Origin: Rhizophagus clarus | Lineage: Eukaryota > Glomeromycota > Glomeromycetes > Glomerales > Glomeraceae | Assembly: GCA_015698045.1 (NCBI GenBank) | Contig: BLAL01000252.1 | Coordinates: 868,001-932,000, forward strand | Reading direction: 5' to 3' | Length of the DNA: 64,000 bases | Part shown: piece by piece, positions 47,471 to 58,867 of the stretch | How the letters are laid out: the number at the start of each line of letters is the position of its first letter | Numbering within the stretch: the first letter of the stretch is position 1 | The notes under the pieces: model-generated | Databases searched by the model: none | The model's input: the letters and a program-made list of their open reading frames with translations, nothing else | Told to the model about the DNA's origin: nothing | Position numbers and translations under genes: made by a program

Positions 47471-50216
47471 TTTTTTTAATATTAAAAAAACATATGTATC
47501 ATGTGCCAATTAAATATATATCAGACATTTTATAAGTTCCTAATACTATAAACATGAATGTTGATTCTCGTGAATATGTTGCTTAAAAAAAAATGTTACA
47601 TTAGTATTGAGTACACCAATTTCTTATGTGATATGGCTAAAAATTGTGTTTTAGTAGGTTTTATATATAAAAGTTTCTTTAAAAATAAAATATGTATTGT
47701 GATTACAAAATAATTCCTGATATACGGAATTTTTATAAAACTTTATTATATTTTTTTTTTTTTAGAAAAAAAATTATATTAAAAATTATTTATATGATAA
47801 AAAAAAATATAAAAAAAACATTATTGAATATTATATATATTATATAAAAAAAAATTTACATCTGATCACAATCAGAATGATGTTTGACCCCAATCAAACT
47901 AAAGAAAAAAAAAATTTACATCTAACCACAATCAGAATGATGTTTGACCCCAATCAAACTAAAAAAAAAAAAATTTATATCTGACCACAATCAGAATACT
48001 GTTCGACCCCAATCGAACTAAGTCCAATCACAGTTGGACTAAAGAAAAAAAAATTTTGTTAACTCAAAAAAAAAAAGAAATTTGGCTGTCCCACTTAAAC
48101 ATAAAAAAAAATTTAGTCGACCTGATCTGAAAAAAGTTAAATAATTAGATTCAAAAAATTAGTAATAATGATTTTAAGAATTTTACTTACAAAGATTATA
48201 AAAAAGGCTCTAGTGCTAAAGCTCTTTCTGTCTACTGAATTTACAATCCTTCGCATGATGCCTGGTGCTTTTTCAACACTTTTTACAGCTTTCCCTATAT
48301 TTTGGAGATATTTGGTTGCAATTTACTAGCAAATGTGGGCCATAGCAGTATATGCAGAAAATTTTTGATGAATCACCTGTTTTTGTAATTTTAAAAATTT
48401 TTATTTAATAAGTTATTAGATAATTTATAAACTTTAATTTCATATTAAATTGATAAATACTATATGACGTTTGTGGTAGTGGTGGTTGTGGTTGTTGTGA
48501 TTATTGGTGCTTAGCAACTGTTATTACTAATAATAAATATAATGGAAATTTTTATTTTAATAACTAAATTGATAGGACATATTTTTCCTTAAAAGTGAAT
48601 TGTTAAAAATTTCTTACCAATATTGCTAATATGAGACAAAGAAGTTATATATTTATCCGTTTCATATTTAACAAATATATTTAAAATTATAATTAGGAAT
48701 TTCTTTTTATATTAATTATTTTACTTACAGATCATTCTTTTTAAGCGTGTTAACAGTAAGTTTATATATTTCCTTAATTCTGTCTTTGTACACTTGATTT
48801 GCGATCTTTTGAACTTCTAATAACAATACGAGTTTTCATTTTTTTCCAGTTTTGTGACGAAACATCTTAAAATCTTTTTTGGGTTTCTTGATATTAGATT
48901 CGTAGGTTTTTTTGTACATTTTTTTTGATAGAAATAATTTTTTTTTGATAGAAATAAAATTTTTTGATAGAAATAAAATTTTTTTTTAATAGAAATAAAA
49001 AAAATGTAGAAAAAAAAAATAAAAAAACATACATTTTATCTTTTTTTAAAAAAAAAAGACATTTTACCCTTTATGAAAAAAAAAAAAATTTAAAAAAAAA
49101 AAACTTATGTTAAAGTGTTAAATTGGGGAATAGATTATTATTTTATAATATTTTTTATGATAAACTTAGTCATATAAATTAATAAATAATGCGCTATACA
49201 TATAAGATCGCTGTTTTTAATAACTAAAAATGAATATCAGACAGCGTCCCATAAAAAATACAAAATTTAATTGACGTTATAATTGATAATCTAAAGATTG
49301 AGAGCATGATAAACTTAGCCATATAAATCAATAAATACTGTGCTGTGCATATAAGATCGCTATTTCTGGTAGTGGTCAGCCAGTCATCACTTGTCAGCCT
49401 CATGAAAAATACAAAATTTAATTGGCAAATATAACAGTTAAAGAGAATAGCAAATCGGGTACTGACATATGTTTAAAAATAAATACTGCTTTACATTTAT
49501 GATATACAATAAATGTATTACATATAAATCATTACTAATATAACCATGTTTTATATATCTAGAATAATTCAAAATCACATGTTTATTAATTATTAAAGAA
49601 AAGTTTGAACGAACTTTTCTTAAAAATCAAGATTACAATCACGTTATCTTTATTGTATTACAGTAAATTTGATGATTTTAAGAAAAGTTCAAATGAATTT
49701 TTCTTAAAAATCAAGATTACGATCACATTATTTTTATTGTATTACAGTAAATTTAATGATTTTAAGAAAAGTTCAAGTGAACTTTTTTTAACAATCATCA
49801 AATTTACTGTAATACAATAAGTAAATTGAATTAGATTAGACCAAGATCTAAAGGTTTTTTTTTTCAATCTAAAGTTTTCTAAAAAAAAATAAATGTAAAA
49901 GTCATTAAAGTTATTTCTAAAACTTTTTAGCAATTTAAGAAAAGTTCGCTTTTAATAAAAAAGATTTTTTTTTACTGATAGACTAGAAAATGAACAGCAT
50001 TTCTTTAAAGCCTTGATTCAATTGGTCAACTTTTATTATATAATCCAATAAAGTAAAAAACTTACGCCTACATAAATAACAGTTAATTATTGAAAATAAT
50101 CTGTAATTAAATTCGTGATTAAACTGCATATAAATGATTGAATTCAATTTATTATATAATCCAATAAAGTAAAAAATTACTCTATATAAAAAAATTTTAA
50201 AAATTTAAAAAAAAAT
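47471..50216. other. AT-rich region with local tandem repeats, no gene supported
   Basis: Holds a 3-copy, about 65-bp repeat at 47855-48050 (TTTGACCCCAATCAAACTAA), an AT-rich stretch with a weak coding-like minus-strand segment near 48220-48390 (NIGKAVKSVEKAPGIMRRIV), a GATAGAAATAAAATTTTT repeat at 48920-49010, a roughly 150-bp tandem duplication at 49155-49440 (ATATAAGATCGCT cores) and an about 80-bp repeat at 49595-49830 with an inverted third copy. I cannot support a gene. Confidence 0.5.
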
Positions 50217-50222
50217 ATTGAA

Positions 50223-51449
50223 TTATTTTAATTTATGTTTTTTATTTCTTTTTTGTTTCTTAGTTTTTCTCTTCTTTCTTTTATTTATTCTATTTGGGAT
50301 TTCTTTATTAGTTTTTCTCTTCTTTCTTTTATTTATTCTATCTGGGATTTCTTCATTATTGATTTCATCTTCAGTATTATTATCACTATTATCTTGGTCA
50401 TTGGTATCAGTATCGTAATCATATACTGGAATATTGACACTTGAACGGTTAAACTGTTTGATTGCCTTTTGATTTAAGCACCAACTTGGTGCACCTATGG
50501 GCGGTATGATAGATGTATTATATTTTGATTGTCTCTTACATTTTAAAGTTGATAGTTTCTTTTTTAATAGTTCGACTGTTAGATCAATTCAGTTGTGTAA
50601 TAATCGCAGAAACTTAAGTAAATAAATTACTATTAGTAATTTTGATAAATAAAACTAACAAAATAATAAAATATACATACTGTAGAATAAATAATGCTAC
50701 CATTTTTCATAAATGTATATTGATGTTGATTTTTTTGTGATGGCTTCTTCAATAATTTCTTCATCTTCCTCAGGATCCATTTTCTTCCATTCTTTGGAGT
50801 GATATTCTGAATCTTTAAGGATTTTTACGAGATCCTCCTTCGGATATCTGAGGATATATTTATCTTTACCTTCAATTAAATAATTAGCTGCTTGTGCTCT
50901 TCCCTTCTTTTTCTAATTAATAATAATTGCAAATATAATAAATATAGTTAACTAAATGGACTAAATTAACATGAAATTTCATGTTAATTATATTCACTTA
51001 TGATTTGCATCCTCGTATTTTTTTGGGATCTTCTTTTATTTTGTTTTACTCTTTCTTTTCCTTGACTTTTAATATTACTTACACGATATCAAGAATGCTA
51101 CCGTCTGTACAACATTTTTAGTAATTTGCCATTCGTGACGCTATATTTTTTATTTACAAGCTTATACAGAGATGGCAATAGCTTCGTAACTATATTCTCT
51201 TTTTATTTGACCTAAGTCTGTTTTTCGTCTATTTTATAAATATCCTTTAGTTCTGAATCAACCCATATAAATACTTCTTGCTATAGAATAGTAGATAAAC
51301 ATAAATAAAAAAACAGAAATGATAAATAAATAATAAATAATACTTGCTTTAATCATTTTATACGAAGTGACTGATGATGAGAACGATGAGGACGATGATG
51401 AGGATGAGGATAAGGATGAATTAATAGATTCCTGATCACTGCCCATCAT
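50223..51449 (-). pseudogene. Uncharacterised multi-exon gene, probably decayed
   Basis: Minus-strand coding pieces in order: 51449-51344, MMGSDQESINSSLSSSSSSS (Ser-rich); about 51280-51210, QEVFIWVDSELKDIYKIDEK; 50912-50701, KKKGRAQAANYLIEGKDKYI then LRYPKEDLVKILKDSEYHSK and an acidic segment; 50612-50223, IDLTVELLKKKLSTLKCKRQ, then VNIPVYDYDTDTNDQDSDNI and a basic C-terminus with two copies of NRINKRKKRKT. Plausible GT-AG borders exist at 50701/50700 and 50613/50612. A TGA interrupts exon 4 (after LRLLHN) and exons 1-2 do not join in frame. The tandem basic repeats look like nuclear localisation signals. I do not recognise the family. Confidence 0.45.
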
Positions 51450-51884
51450 TACTTATATATTCCTGTTGAGCATAAAGCTTTAATTAAAAAGATTCCAGAA
51501 AGCAAAAAGGTTGTTATATTTATATTGATTTCAGTTTGACTATGCGAACCTGATCCTAAAAAATTTTTCACGTGAATCTGATCTAAATGTGAACCTGATC
51601 TTGAAAAGATACCTCACGTGAATCTCATGAATCTCGCGAATCTATTCCTAAAATAATCAAATGTGAACATGACCCTGAAAAAATTCTTTACGCGAATCTA
51701 ACCTGATCTTGATTTTGAAAAGATTCACTCACGCGAATCTGAACATATTCTACAATTCAGTAAATCTTTTCATAACTTTCTTAGGTACTCCATAAAATAC
51801 ACAACATAATTTAGTATACGATTTAGTAAACCTTTTCATAACTTTCTTAGGTACTCAATAAAATACACAACATAATTTAGCAAA

Positions 51885-52252
51885 ATGAATAATAAAACTT
51901 CTGTAACAAATTTAATAAAACATAATAAAAAAAGTAAAATTGAAACCTTTGTTGCTGATTTAATAAAGCCCAAAAAAATTGAAACCTCTGTTGCTGATTT
52001 AATAAAGCCCAAAAAAAAGTATTTGTATGCATGTCCTTATATTCTTTATAGTGGTGAAGAAGTTGACCCTCGTACTCAAAAGAAACATGCTAAAGACGAA
52101 TATCTATAGAAGTCAAAAGATGCTAAAAAAGATCAGGAAAATACCATTACGGCAAGAAAACAAAGTCCAAATCAATTAAAAAAGTGAAAAAAAGATAACC
52201 TTGATTCTTTTCATCCAAATAAACCATTAGATAATGAAGATAGTTAGGGATG
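51885..52252 (+). pseudogene. Fragment of an unidentified, possibly transposon, gene
   Basis: Frame MNNKTSVTNLIKHNKKSK is followed by two copies of an ETSVADLIKPKK repeat, then YLYACPYILYSGEEVDPRTQ and KKHAKDEYL, stop, KSKDAKKDQENTITARKQ. The ACPY...G..VD.RT..KH pattern resembles the N-terminus of large fungal transposases of the CACTA/KDZ type, but this is a guess. The frame (NEDS) is cut at 52252 by inserted elements and may continue at 55750 (EDELNKYHILFSDSVDTFY). Confidence 0.4.
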
Positions 52253-52650
52253 TCACTGCTCGGTTTTTTGCAGTTTAGGTTCGGTTCCAGCTTAGTTTCA
52301 CCTTACAAACCGCAAAACTAGGTTTTTTGTATTAAGTTTAAACCGATTACATATCAGTTTCTGAACCAGTTTGAAACTTTTTTCAAACTTAGTTTATAAA
52401 CAGTTTATAATGAATTTATACAAAATTTATAAATATTATTAATTGCATAATTTGTAAATTTTTGATAAATTTATTATTTTAATAAATGAATTGAATTCAA
52501 ATAATATTTATATTATTTTTTTTCTAATATACCCACTCCGTTTTCAATCCATGATTTTGCACACAAAGTTGCCCTTGTTGTTTCTGGATTAAGACGATTT
52601 CTTGTTTTAGTAATAGTGTTACCTGCCACAGAAAAAGCCATTTCTTATGA
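52253..52650 (-). pseudogene. hAT fragment: one terminus and a dimerisation-domain scrap
   Basis: TTAGGGATGTCACTGCTCGG with repeated AAACCG/CAGTTTA motifs (52253-52400) looks like a hAT left end and subterminal zone. At 52650-52515 the minus strand reads MAFSVAGNTITKTRNRLNPE followed by TTRATLCAKSWIENGV, the C-terminal hAT dimerisation signature. I found no matching right terminus, so the element is truncated or buried by later insertions. Confidence 0.6.
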
Positions 52651-52654
52651 AATA

Positions 52655-53240
52655 TTTATTATTAACGTATATCTTTTTATCAGAAATAAACAAAGGTATA
52701 TTTTACTGATGTTACATTTCTTCTTTTCAAATTGTGAACATTTTTATTGACAAGATTACTAACATTTTTTCTTTTAACATTTCTTTTCTTTTACTAACAC
52801 TTCTACTAACATATTCTATCATTTCTTTTCTCACACTGAATATTATTCTTCTACTAACATACATTTTTATTAACATTGTCCTTCTACTAACATTTTTTCA
52901 CCGTTTCTTTCTTTTCTTCTATTAACATTTTCACTAATGTATTTTTCTATCATTTCTTTTCTCCTACTGAAATTCCTACTAACGTTTCTTCTATTAACAT
53001 TTTTACTAATGTATTTTTTTATCATTTCTTTTCTTCTACTGAAATTCCTACTAATGTTTCTACTAAACATTTCTGTTAACGCTACTTGTTAATGTTATCC
53101 TACTAATATTTTATATTCTGTTATTTTTCTTTCTTCACTGATATTTTCTACTACTAACTTTTTTTTATTAACGTTCCCTTTTCTCTTACTAACACACTAA
53201 CATTTTCACTAATGTTTCTTTTATCAAATTAAACAGATAT
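52655..53240. repeat. ACTAACATTT-rich tandem repeat
   Basis: Diverged repeats of CTTCTACTAACATTTTTACT and TATCATTTCTTTTCTTCTAC over about 580 bp, with a unit near 90 bp that is clearest at 52915-53060. Open frames through it are low-complexity. Confidence 0.6.
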
Positions 53241-53984
53241 AACAAAATAAGCAAATAGATAATTTCATTATCATGCTACTTCAATTATATAGTATATATA
53301 CATTTAATTTATTCGTAGTATTCAATTATAATTAATTTTAATATAGTATGATTTCTTTTTTTTGTATATTTTAATTGAAACATATAATAAAGTTTTGTAC
53401 AATTAAATTTTATTTTAGCCTGAATTATAATTAATATTTAATCTGAAAAAAGTATAAATTATGATTGATTGCATTTTATAATTTTTGCCTGAATTATATT
53501 GTAAATTTACTAGTATTAATACAAAATCTGATATTTATACAATATTTATATGATATCTATATGATATCTATATAACATGTATCAGTTACATACTAAATAG
53601 ATGATATGTGACCGATATTTCACTACCCGATATATGTGTAATATATGCATGACACATATAAGATGTACTACTGAATTTCCACATAAATAATACACATATT
53701 GGGTACCCGATATATGTGTAATTACCAAATATCATATACGTATATTACACATATCCTACGCATATCATATACCTGATATATGCCTGATAACCTTAATTTA
53801 AATCTGTGCTACCTAAACTAATTTTAAATTTGGCTAAACATCTAAACTCTAGTTTTACTAATTTTTTAATAATATTTTACTATTGTTTTGCTATTTAATA
53901 TGATTTACTATAATGAAGTTTTGACATTTGTCAAGTTTCGCTAATTTTTTACTAAGATTTTAATATAGTTTTGTCAAGTTTTAC

Positions 53985-55687
53985 TAGTGTTCCGCATAAA
54001 TCAAATTAGACCAAATCAGGTTAGATTTGAAATTTGATTTGATCAAATCAAATCTGAAAAGTTTGAATTCAGATTTGAATCAAATAAACCATTCAAATCT
54101 GATTTGAAATTTGATTTGAATTTGATTTGATTTGATTTAAATTTGATTCGATTCAAATCAAATTCAAATTCAAATCAAATCAAATTCATTCAAATAGATT
54201 TGTGATTTGTTGATTTGTTGAATTTTAAATAAAAAAATGCGTTTTGCAACGCAATATTAATAAAAAAATGTTGCGAAACGTATTTCTTTAGTGTGTTTAA
54301 GGAGGGTTGGACATCATGTGGTTGCAGTAACTAGCAATAATATTTACGGTAATTACAGGATCCCGAATAATACCAATATAACTCACATACAGGTTTGCGT
54401 AGAGTTTATATGAAATTACTTTTTAAACCTACAAATTGAGTTTGCGTAGATCGGTCAATTTGGGATATTATGTTTGTGTAGAGTTTATAATAGATATATG
54501 TGGATTTATTTTTAAAAAATACTAATTTCGGTAAATTAAATTACTCGGTATTTACCAAAATTTATTTTATTTTATTTATTTTTTCACTTTTTTTCGGTAT
54601 TTTATACCAAATTTATTTATTTTTATTATTCTTTTTTGGGTTTTAATACCCTAATTCCAAAAGTCCGGTCATGTTTTTCGCCTGGCAACACTACAAAAAA
54701 TAAAAAAAAATAATTAATTTGTTAAAAAAAATACCGAAAAACACTTCACCCACCCTCCCTTACCTTAATTCCAAAAGTCCAGTCGTGCTTTTCATCCGGC
54801 AATACTACAAAAAATAAAAAAAAGTTAATACTTAAATTAATTAAAAAAAACAACGAAACACCTCCCCCAACCTCTCCCTTACCTTAATTTCAAAAGTCCG
54901 GTCGTGCCTTTCGTCCGGCAACACTACAAAAAATAAAAATAAAAAATAATTAATTAATTAGTTAAAAAAAACACCGAAAAACATTTCTCACCCTCCCTTA
55001 CCTTAATTCCAAAAGTCCGGTCGTGCTTTTCGTCTGGCAACACTACAAAAAGTAAAAAAAAAAGTTAATACTTAATTAATTAAAAAAAAAACAACGAAAC
55101 ACCTTCCCCAACCCCTCCCTTACCTTAATTCCAAAAGTCCGGTCGTGCATTTCATCTGGCAACACTACAAAAAAATAAAAAAAAAATAATTAATTAAATA
55201 GTTAAAAAAAACACCGAAAAACACTTCCCACCCTCCCTTACCTTAATTCCAAAAGTCCGGTCGTGCCTTTCGTCTGGCAACACTACAAAAATAAACTGAT
55301 AAATGATTAAAAAAAAGATCAGATATTCAGATTATCTGATTAGATCGGCAAGTCACATGACCCTGCCTTTATACATTTGTGAGTTATATTAGTATTGTTC
55401 GGGGTTCTGTAATTACGTTTAACCAGGTCATGTATATTTAATTCGACTTGATTTGGATTTGATTTGGATTTGTCAGATTTGATTCGGATTTGATTGAATT
55501 AGTTTAAGCTAATTTGAATTTGATTTGAAGTCGAATCAAATCTTTTTTTTTTAATTTGGATTTGAACTCAAATCTTATTTTGAAGTTTGGATTTGATTTG
55601 CAAATCAAAATTATCAAATCAAATCAAATCAAACTTCAAATCAAATCTGAATTGATTTGATTTGACCAAATTGTTTGCGAAACACTA
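53985..55687. mobile_element. 1.7-kb hAT-type element, TAGTGTTTCGC family
   Basis: Ends TAGTGTTCCGCATAAATCAA and inverted TAGTGTTTCGCAAACAATTT; exact 8-bp duplication AGTTTTAC at 53977-53984 and 55688-55695. Subterminal zones are dense arrays of TTTGATTTGAAT/ATTCAAATCAAA. The interior holds a short GTTGCGAAACG palindrome pair (54230-54290) and a six-unit exon-like array (54655-55300). No transposase. Confidence 0.88.
54655..55300 (-). repeat. Tandem array of exon-like units (about 115 bp, 6 copies)
   Basis: On the minus strand every unit reads T-rich tract ending TTTTGTAG, then about 41 nt (TGTTGCCAGACGAAAAGCAC then GACCGGACTTTTGGAATTAA), then GTAAGGGAGGG. The short segment reads LPDEKHDRTFGIK, clearly the same peptide as in the 2629-3215 array (LLDEKYDQTFE-K). 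Both acceptor-like and donor-like bases are conserved in nearly all six copies while the T-rich spacers vary. Confidence 0.7.
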
Positions 55688-55784
55688 AGTTTTACCCTTT
55701 CGACATTTAGACAGTTTGCTAAACTACCTAATTTTGCCTAGCAATCTTAGAAGATGAGTTAAATAAATATCATATTTTATTTTC

Positions 55785-57492
55785 AGATAGTGTTGACACT
55801 TTTTATACTGATAACTCTTCTTCTAATGAAGGTGATGATATGGAAGAAGATACTTTTCAATCTGTTTTGACAAAAAACTAAAAAAAAAGCTGTGAAAGAA
55901 GACAAATAAACATCAACACAAACAACTACCAATACCACAACTGTCAACTTTGACATCCAAAGACAAATAATCCCAAATATAGGATGAAGCTGAACAACTT
56001 TCATAAAGGCTTTATTATATTCTTTTGAAACTCAAGTATTATTGATACTTGAAGAAAATTTTCAAAATATAATGTTTCAGGATTCTAATAATCAAGACAA
56101 ATGGTTAATACGAACTTTTAGTTTTGAAGCAGAGCTTGTACAATATAAATCTCTTTTACAAACAACAAATATTCCTAATACCCTAATCTCCTTAATAGTT
56201 CATACTATAGATGCCACCCAAATTATTTTAAGTAAATCCCAAATTAATTTGTACATTTTGACAGCCATAATTCCCAAATCCCAAATGTACAAATTGCAAA
56301 ATTTATATATGTAATTTGTAAATTAATTTGGATTTGTACATTTGGGCTGCCATAATCCCAAATTATTTTGGATTTGGGTGGCATCTATAGTTCATATAGT
56401 CCTAAGAGTATACTCAGGTATATTCACCAGCCAGGATTCTCTTAAAAAAATATCTTCTCTTCTTGAGAACAAAGTGAGAGATATGGTTAATTATAGAATA
56501 TCATGTGAAGATTAGAATCTGGTAAATCTTAGTATTTCACACCACCAAGATACACTGCAGACTATTTCCAAATCAGTACCTGATGATCAACAATCTTTCC
56601 AAAAGCCACTGGTTAATTCTGATAACATGCAGATTTTCCCTGACACAGATACTGTATTATTACCTCCTTTTCTTAGTATGTCTGATACTAAACCAAATAA
56701 ATCCAAGAGGGCAGCATCCAAGTCTATTGAAAAAGTATATGTAAATCAAATCATCTCTAATGACAAAATGGATAACATCAAGGATATTTTCATATATGAC
56801 ATATCTGCAGGTTGGTTTCATGCTAAAATTATAGCCAAACTTAAAGTATGTGGTGATGTAATATCAATGATGACAAAGTGTTAACATAAATATCAAATGT
56901 TGTGCATAAAGATTTGTCTCTCAATCTTTTCATTAGCGTCTTTCGATCAGGGTATATAGCAATACTTCTTAGACGACCAAGCGGTATGATGGTTCTTAGG
57001 ACACTGGTCTCTATAACAATGAAAGTAACAAGTGCAGTTCTGATTATACCTTAATGACCTACCTCAAGATAGTAATTGTTGGTAATTATAGAACCATACA
57101 AAACCTTTAACTATTTTCTCTCATTATCTGATTAAAGCCTTCAAGCATTTCAATTCTGGTGGAAAATCCCAGATTGTGACATACTTCGAAAGATATCATG
57201 ATGCAGAATTTTGTCATAAGACAACTTTCAATTTCAACCATAATAGTACTGACTATTCTTTTCCATGGTGTGCTTCTCCTATTTCCTTTCAGAACAAAAA
57301 TAAGAAGCCTATGAAGAATTCTAATAAGCAGAATTTTGGGTCTCCTAAAGCTCGTTTTACTAATTTTAAACCTACTAAAGACCAAGCGAAGTCTTCCAAA
57401 AAGTTGAAAGACAAGAAGAAAAAGAAGTCTTCAGGTAAGAAGTCTAATGATAAAATGGATATTGTTAAACTTTTGCTTACTTTAATTTCTTA
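55785..57492 (+). pseudogene. Decayed LINE ORF1-like gene, split by a MITE
   Basis: Plus-strand pieces: VDTFYTDNSSSNEGDDMEED (55788), FETQVLLILEENFQ...FQDSNNQDKWLIRTFSFEAE (56030-56130), then TNIPNTLISLIVHT (56168-56204), interrupted by the MITE 56206-56389, resuming VLRVYSGIFTSQDSLKKISS (about 56400-56460). Then IKDIFIYDISAGWFHAKIIA (56775-56835), homologous to VVYDIPAKW in the intact 551-aa protein. Finally SQIVTYFERYHDAEFCHKTT and a Lys-rich tail ending NDKMDIVKLLLTLIS at 57489. Several stops and frameshifts, mainly 56880-57110. Followed by a T-rich tract. Confidence 0.75.
56206..56389. mobile_element. 184-bp palindromic hAT-type MITE, copy 2
   Basis: Same element as at 23012-23195, same length, beginning TATAGATGCCACCCAAATTA. 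8-bp flanks GTTCATAC (56198-56205) and GTTCATAT (56390-56397) differ at one base. It interrupts the ORF1-like pseudogene. Confidence 0.88.
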
Positions 57493-57728
57493 ATTATTTT
57501 TATTTTAGTAAAATAGTACTATTTCTTTTTATTTTTTTTTTTTTTTTTTTTTAGTTCGTTTGTTTGAATAATATTGCCAAGCATTGAACTACTTATAGAG
57601 GTTTTGTTAGACTAAGGTGTTGATGTATTTTGGTAGATGTAATTACAATTTATACTTCAGGTGGGAAGCTATAAGTTGTTATCTTGCAGGATCAGGTTGC
57701 TTATTTTTGTATAGTATTGGCTTTCAAC

Positions 57729-58155
57729 TAAGGTTGCCTGCCGAAACTAAAAAGGAAATTCTGAAAGGTTTCGGTCAATCAAATCCATTCCAAAACTAAA
57801 GCTGAAACTATTTTTAATTTTAACCAAATTAAAAATAGACTGAAATTACAGCATTAAGTCACGTAATATTACACAAATCTCTAAAAAAGGAAATTTTGAT
57901 CTTCAGCAAAATTGGAAAATTATATTACACAATGGTTACATATTAAGGATCCAAAAAAGAAAATTTCTATATTGATTATTTATTTGGCCAGAATTATGAT
58001 ATTAAAACTAGCTTATAATTTCAGCCAAATTTCAGCATTTTGGTAATAATTTTGGCATTATAATTTTGGTAAATTTACTTTTAATTGCCTAAACTTTCAA
58101 CTACAAAAAAGTTTTGGCCTTGATCTAAACTACCTAATTTCGGCAAGCAACCTTA
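57729..58155. mobile_element. 427-bp hAT-type MITE, TAAGGTTGCCTGCC family
   Basis: Ends TAAGGTTGCCTGCCGAAACT and inverted TAAGGTTGCTTGCCGAAATT; exact 8-bp duplication CTTTCAAC at 57721-57728 and 58156-58163. The interior has CCAAATTAAAAATAG and TTTGGTAATAATTTTGG dyads and no coding frame. Confidence 0.88.
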
Positions 58156-58486
58156 CTTTCAACTGAGGTATCTATGATAACTTTTTTTTGGACTTACTTG
58201 TGTATATTTTTAAGTTTGATCAGTTACCCTTAATTATAGGTTCTCTTATTATAATAAAAATAAAAATAAAAAAAAATAAACAAAAGAGACAGACAATTTC
58301 CTTAATAACTCAAAAAACAAAATGTTAAAGCAAAATGAAAAATAATTGATGATATTGTCGATTTAACTTTTTCTTATCTTTAATATTGTTTTTCTGAATT
58401 AAATTTTAATTTTAATTTGATTCAAACAAATCAAATATACAAATTATATAATAGTATCAAAAAATTTTTTATTAATAACTAAATAT

Positions 58487-58867
58487 TAGGGGCATGCCAG
58501 AAATCAACTGATTTAATAGGGGGGTAAAGGGCTAACCTAAAAATCAGGTTCCTATGATTGGCTATAAATTATATAATATATATAATATATTATTACTATT
58601 TATATATTAAAATAGGTTTTTGCAATTATCTTGCCATATAATAGTTCAATTTAACTAAACTTTTTTTTTATTTTGTAGGGCTTATCAAAAGCTATAAAAC
58701 AAAAAAAAAATCATAAAAATTGGATTACTAGATCACAAGTTATTTATATAAATATAATTATATATATTATTATATATTTTTTAACCAATCAAAATGCAAT
58801 TAGGTGGAAGGTGGGGGGGTAAGGGCTACTAATTGAAGGAAATCAGCTGATTTCTAGCACGCTCCTA
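58487..58867. mobile_element. 381-bp inverted-repeat MITE, TAGGGGCATGCC ends
   Basis: Left TAGGGGCATGCCAGAAATCA and inverted right TAGGAGCGTGCTAGAAATCA. No clear 8-bp duplication is left (CTAAATAT versus AACTGCAT), so it is old or the ends are slightly misplaced. The interior at 58620-58735 (GCAATTATCTTGCCATATAA, then TTTTATTTTGTAGGGCT) matches the interior of the differently ended element at 2272-2613. Confidence 0.65.

Larger units (their letters stand above)
53795..55749. mobile_element. Decayed TAAGGTTGCCTGC-family MITE, split by a hAT element
   Basis: 53815-53984 and 55688-55749 together match the interior and right end of the 234-bp MITE at 37476-37709 (AAACATCTAAACTCTAGTTT, then TTTTTACTAAGATTTTAATA). 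The right end is inverted TAAGATTGCTAGGC. The left end is degraded and its position is approximate. Confidence 0.6.

Noticed and set aside
49605..49933. Open frames over a tandem repeat
   Set aside because: They arise from an approximately 80-bp AT-rich repeat with an inverted copy and show no protein family features.
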